Position numbers and translations under genes: made by a program
Origin: Malachius bipustulatus
Lineage: Eukaryota > Arthropoda > Insecta > Coleoptera > Melyridae
DNA length: 64,000 nucleotides
NCBI GenBank assembly: GCA_910589415.1
Contig: OU342633.1
Span: 20,560,858 to 20,624,857 of the forward strand
Direction: 5' to 3'
Part shown: in pieces, positions 61,470 to 64,000 of the stretch
How positions within the stretch are numbered: the stretch's first letter is position 1
Layout: each line of letters opens with the position of its first letter
Notes under the pieces: generated by a model
Told to the model about the DNA's origin: nothing
The model's input: only the letters and a program-made list of their open reading frames with translations
The model's database searches: none

Positions 61470-61800
61470 GGGTCGAATGTGAATGGTCAGATTTCAAGCC
61501 ATAAATATCCCGCTGGACGAATGGAAAAACCTCGAGCTCCGGCCCAAACGGGCTGGGATGGCCTGGCGCAACATCGTGACTTCAACAGGTGTATATATTT
61601 CGGCAAGAGCAGCGTCTGCACAATCGAATATAAACCCTGTTGGGTAATAATGCGGGCAAGAGCAATGGCTTGTGACCCCACGGCCATAAATATCCCGGGA
61701 GTCTTCGGCGGGACTCTGTTGTGCCTCTTCGCCCGTCCGTATAGCTCTCCCTCAGCTCCCGCTTGCCGGGATAGAGTTGGTATGTTTGTCGGGTGAAAGA
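61470..61800. promoter_or_regulatory. GC-rich unique block with exact 15-bp direct repeat
   Basis: GCCATAAATATCCCG occurs exactly at 61498..61512 and 61683..61697, in a GC-rich island that interrupts AT-rich intron. The plus strand is open for 105 codons and the minus for 66, but GC-rich DNA lengthens chance frames and neither product is recognisable. CCATAAA is a typical Abd-B/Caudal-class core and GCCAT is the Pleiohomeotic core, so a Hox regulatory or Polycomb-response role is plausible. Confidence 0.4.
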
Positions 61801-63235
61801 GGGTAGGTCGTGTTTATGGGCTAAAGATCAAGAGGTTTGTGTTTGCTTTTTTGAATTGTTCTATATAGCTACGTGGTGCGTGATCTTGGAGATTTGAGTT
61901 ATTGCTATGGGAAATTAAATTTTCCCATGTCCTTGATTGTTGCTTTTATTATGAAAATTGCTTTTAGTGAGGCTGTTTTAATTTAAATTGATACTCTTTT
62001 TGAGTTGTCGTCTTTTAATTCTACGAGACAATTACTTAATTTTGTAATTGAGAAATAGGTAGGTATATGGATGTATCAATACTTCAAGTAATTTCTACTA
62101 TAGTATTCCTAATAATGTAAAATTGCTAAAAAATCATAAAATTATTTGATACCTAAGCAAGGGCTATTTCTATAGGCGAAAAATTGAATACTGAGTTAAA
62201 TTTCATTTAATATAATTATCAAAAAGCGGCATAAAATGATCGCTTTTTTTTATCGTCATTTGACAGAAGAACTTAAATTTTACAACCAACTGGAGCATGT
62301 GACTCTATAGTAGAAATTGAATGTCAAAAACCGTTAATAAGTGGCATCTGAACTGCGCAATTATTTTAGCGGTTTCAAAATAAATTTTAAAGTCACTTTA
62401 ACCCAAAGTCACCCAAAATATTATTGTTAAGAACAATAGTAACCAAGGTGAAATTAGACATTAAATTTGAAAACGGAATTGTATGTATTATGAAACGGGC
62501 CTTTAAACACCAACATTAAAAAAAAAAAATTTAACTTTAAACCCTTACTGTAAACTGCAATAAAGTCACTTTAAATAGTTTAAGTCATTTAGCTCACATT
62601 AATTATTTTCTTCGCTTTTTATCTTTACCAAAAACAAAAATTATTCAAAAAATTTTTACGAGTGAAATTTATTTAAGGAATTTTTTAATGACCTATGACA
62701 GAGATAAGTGGCAATATGCATAGGGTATTATAGAGTAAAAGAGTAGGCAATTATTACCCTTAGAGGTACACAAAACCGATTTTTGTGTAAACATAGCTGG
62801 GGGAATTGTCGGCACCATTTTATAAATATCTTCCAACTGGTCATATAGTATAATTTATATCAAACTTGAATAAACCACTTGCGGTATGTCCAAACAGATT
62901 CCATTCTCTAATTTTTCGCATCCAATTTTTCTCATCGTAAATTATTCCCCAACAAGATACCGCACCAAAATCGCGAGACGACATTTATAAATTTAGGTAT
63001 GGCGTTAATCTCAAGATTCAATATGAATCTTTTCCCTCACCACGAATATTTTGATTAACCAGTAGCCTTTTTCTTTTTAAATACCGAATTTTGAAACAGA
63101 CCGCGAGACTGCCATTAAAACATTCCTTCGAAATGATCCAAACCTGATTTAGCTGCCGATGATCATGAAAAATAGGTAAAGATAAGTGAGCAGAAGCACA
63201 AACTCGTTCCACAATCCTGCTTAATTGAAGGTAAA
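61801..63235. other. AT-rich intron
   Basis: No supported gene. The palindromic word TTAAAGTCACTTTAA and variants recur near 62388-62404 and 62563-62576. Confidence 0.4.
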
Positions 63236-63239
63236 ATAT

Positions 63240-63730
63240 TACACGCATGTTATGCGATCTGGAACCGGTATCTGCGCCGCGCTATCGTAATCCACCATAA
63301 ATTCTGCGTATCGTTTTGCTTTATTTTATCGTCGTGTGGTAGTTATTATGGTTGTTCTTTGTTGATAAACCGATGGGCGGGAAAATTAGCGTATAGCCGG
63401 ATTGACCACAGTAATTAAGATGCAAGATGCAGTAACCAATATCCGATTGCCCGTGTGCCTCCAAGTTAAGACACTCCCGATAAATGGCGTATTGTAATTG
63501 AGATGTTCAATGTTGATATCTTCATTGGAAAATTATTGCTTCATTTCAGGACTTCGATTTGTTTCCTTTCCCGCGGACCCGCCGGGTGATAATTTATCGT
63601 CGATATCCTTTGTGTAAAATATGGGATTTGTATAATTGTGTAAGTTATGTTTCCATTGTGAGAATGATCCCCGCCACGGGTTCTTCACCATTATAGCATT
63701 TGCATAAATTAATGTTAATCGAATATTTTT
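63240..63730. promoter_or_regulatory. Unique block near the right edge, enhancer candidate
   Basis: Non-repetitive, GC-richer islands with GGTATCTGCGCCGCGCTATC, GATTGACCACAGTAATTA (a Runx-type ACCACA beside an ATTA core) and GGTGATAATTTATCGTCGAT (paired GATA words). No coding frame. Function inferred only. Confidence 0.35.
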
Positions 63731-64000
63731 CTAAAAAGTATTTTCATTCGTTGTGAAAGATCTACCTCTATACTAGCTTATATCTTGATTAATTATTAAG
63801 TAATTAACTTCAACTATTAACGATTTATATCAACTTGACGACAAAAATATAAAATGGAAAATAGAATGTCGCGTTACACGTTTTATAGCCGAAGAAACTT
63901 CTCAGCTTGATTTTATTTGCATTTAGATCAGTTATTCGCATCGACATTTGACCTTTTCCAGTTTGTCACATGATGCTGTAGGTATATAAAATAAAGACTC

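Overview
The window is animal nuclear DNA, almost certainly from an insect. One exon is unmistakable: the homeobox exon of the Hox gene Sex combs reduced (Scr), on the minus strand at 1972..2276. It carries the complete 60-residue homeodomain followed directly by the Scr-specific [12 protein letters not shown] tail. The exon carrying the start codon and the YPWM hexapeptide was not found anywhere in the window. It presumably lies beyond position 64000, so nearly everything from 2277 to the right edge is read here as Scr intron, at least 61.7 kb long. The very large intron, the AT-rich DNA, the many elements ending in TATACAGGGTG/CACCCTGTATA and the frequent AGGTACCT-type words suggest a repeat-rich insect genome. 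A beetle is my best guess, but order-level placement is uncertain.

Layout. 1-1971: Scr 3' UTR and downstream spacer, with an odd GC-rich coding-like block (793..1113, minus) holding two in-frame TAG codons. 2277-11400: intron start with a long foldback element, a cluster of TGACGT words, a small hairpin, a promoter-like unique block (8220-8640) and a four-copy foldback array (9445-10035). 11400-20400: dense diverged repeats, a tRNA-derived SINE head and palindromes. 20400-22650: an unidentified coding-like block, a unique (enhancer-like) block and a small ORF with a poly(A) signal. 23800-31000: TIR elements and a decayed Penelope-like retroelement split by two later insertions. 31790-36300: unique, enhancer-like sequence surrounding a compact plus-strand gene for a small secreted Gly/Tyr/Asn-rich peptide (33200..33474), complete with initiator and poly(A) signal but carrying a one-base frameshift. 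37838-38912: a near-perfect 1.1 kb palindrome. 41200-44600: decayed minus-strand exons that may derive from a gustatory-receptor-like gene, with local duplications. 46700-52721: several foldback elements, including a TA-flanked 1.5 kb element inserted in a larger palindrome whose opposite arm preserves the empty site. 54850-64000: a GTTAAC-motif cluster, a MITE and several GC-richer unique blocks, one with an exact 15-bp repeat containing CCATAAA.

How the parts relate. Scr is a segment-identity transcription factor; large Hox introns commonly house cis-regulatory modules, and the unique GC-richer islands (8220, 11080, 21110, 31790, 34650, 56330, 61470, 63240) are the best candidates. The other coding remnants look like intruders: retroelements, DNA transposons, a possible chemoreceptor fragment and a possible young peptide gene nested antisense to Scr. 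All identities come from reading the sequence by eye; no similarity search was run.
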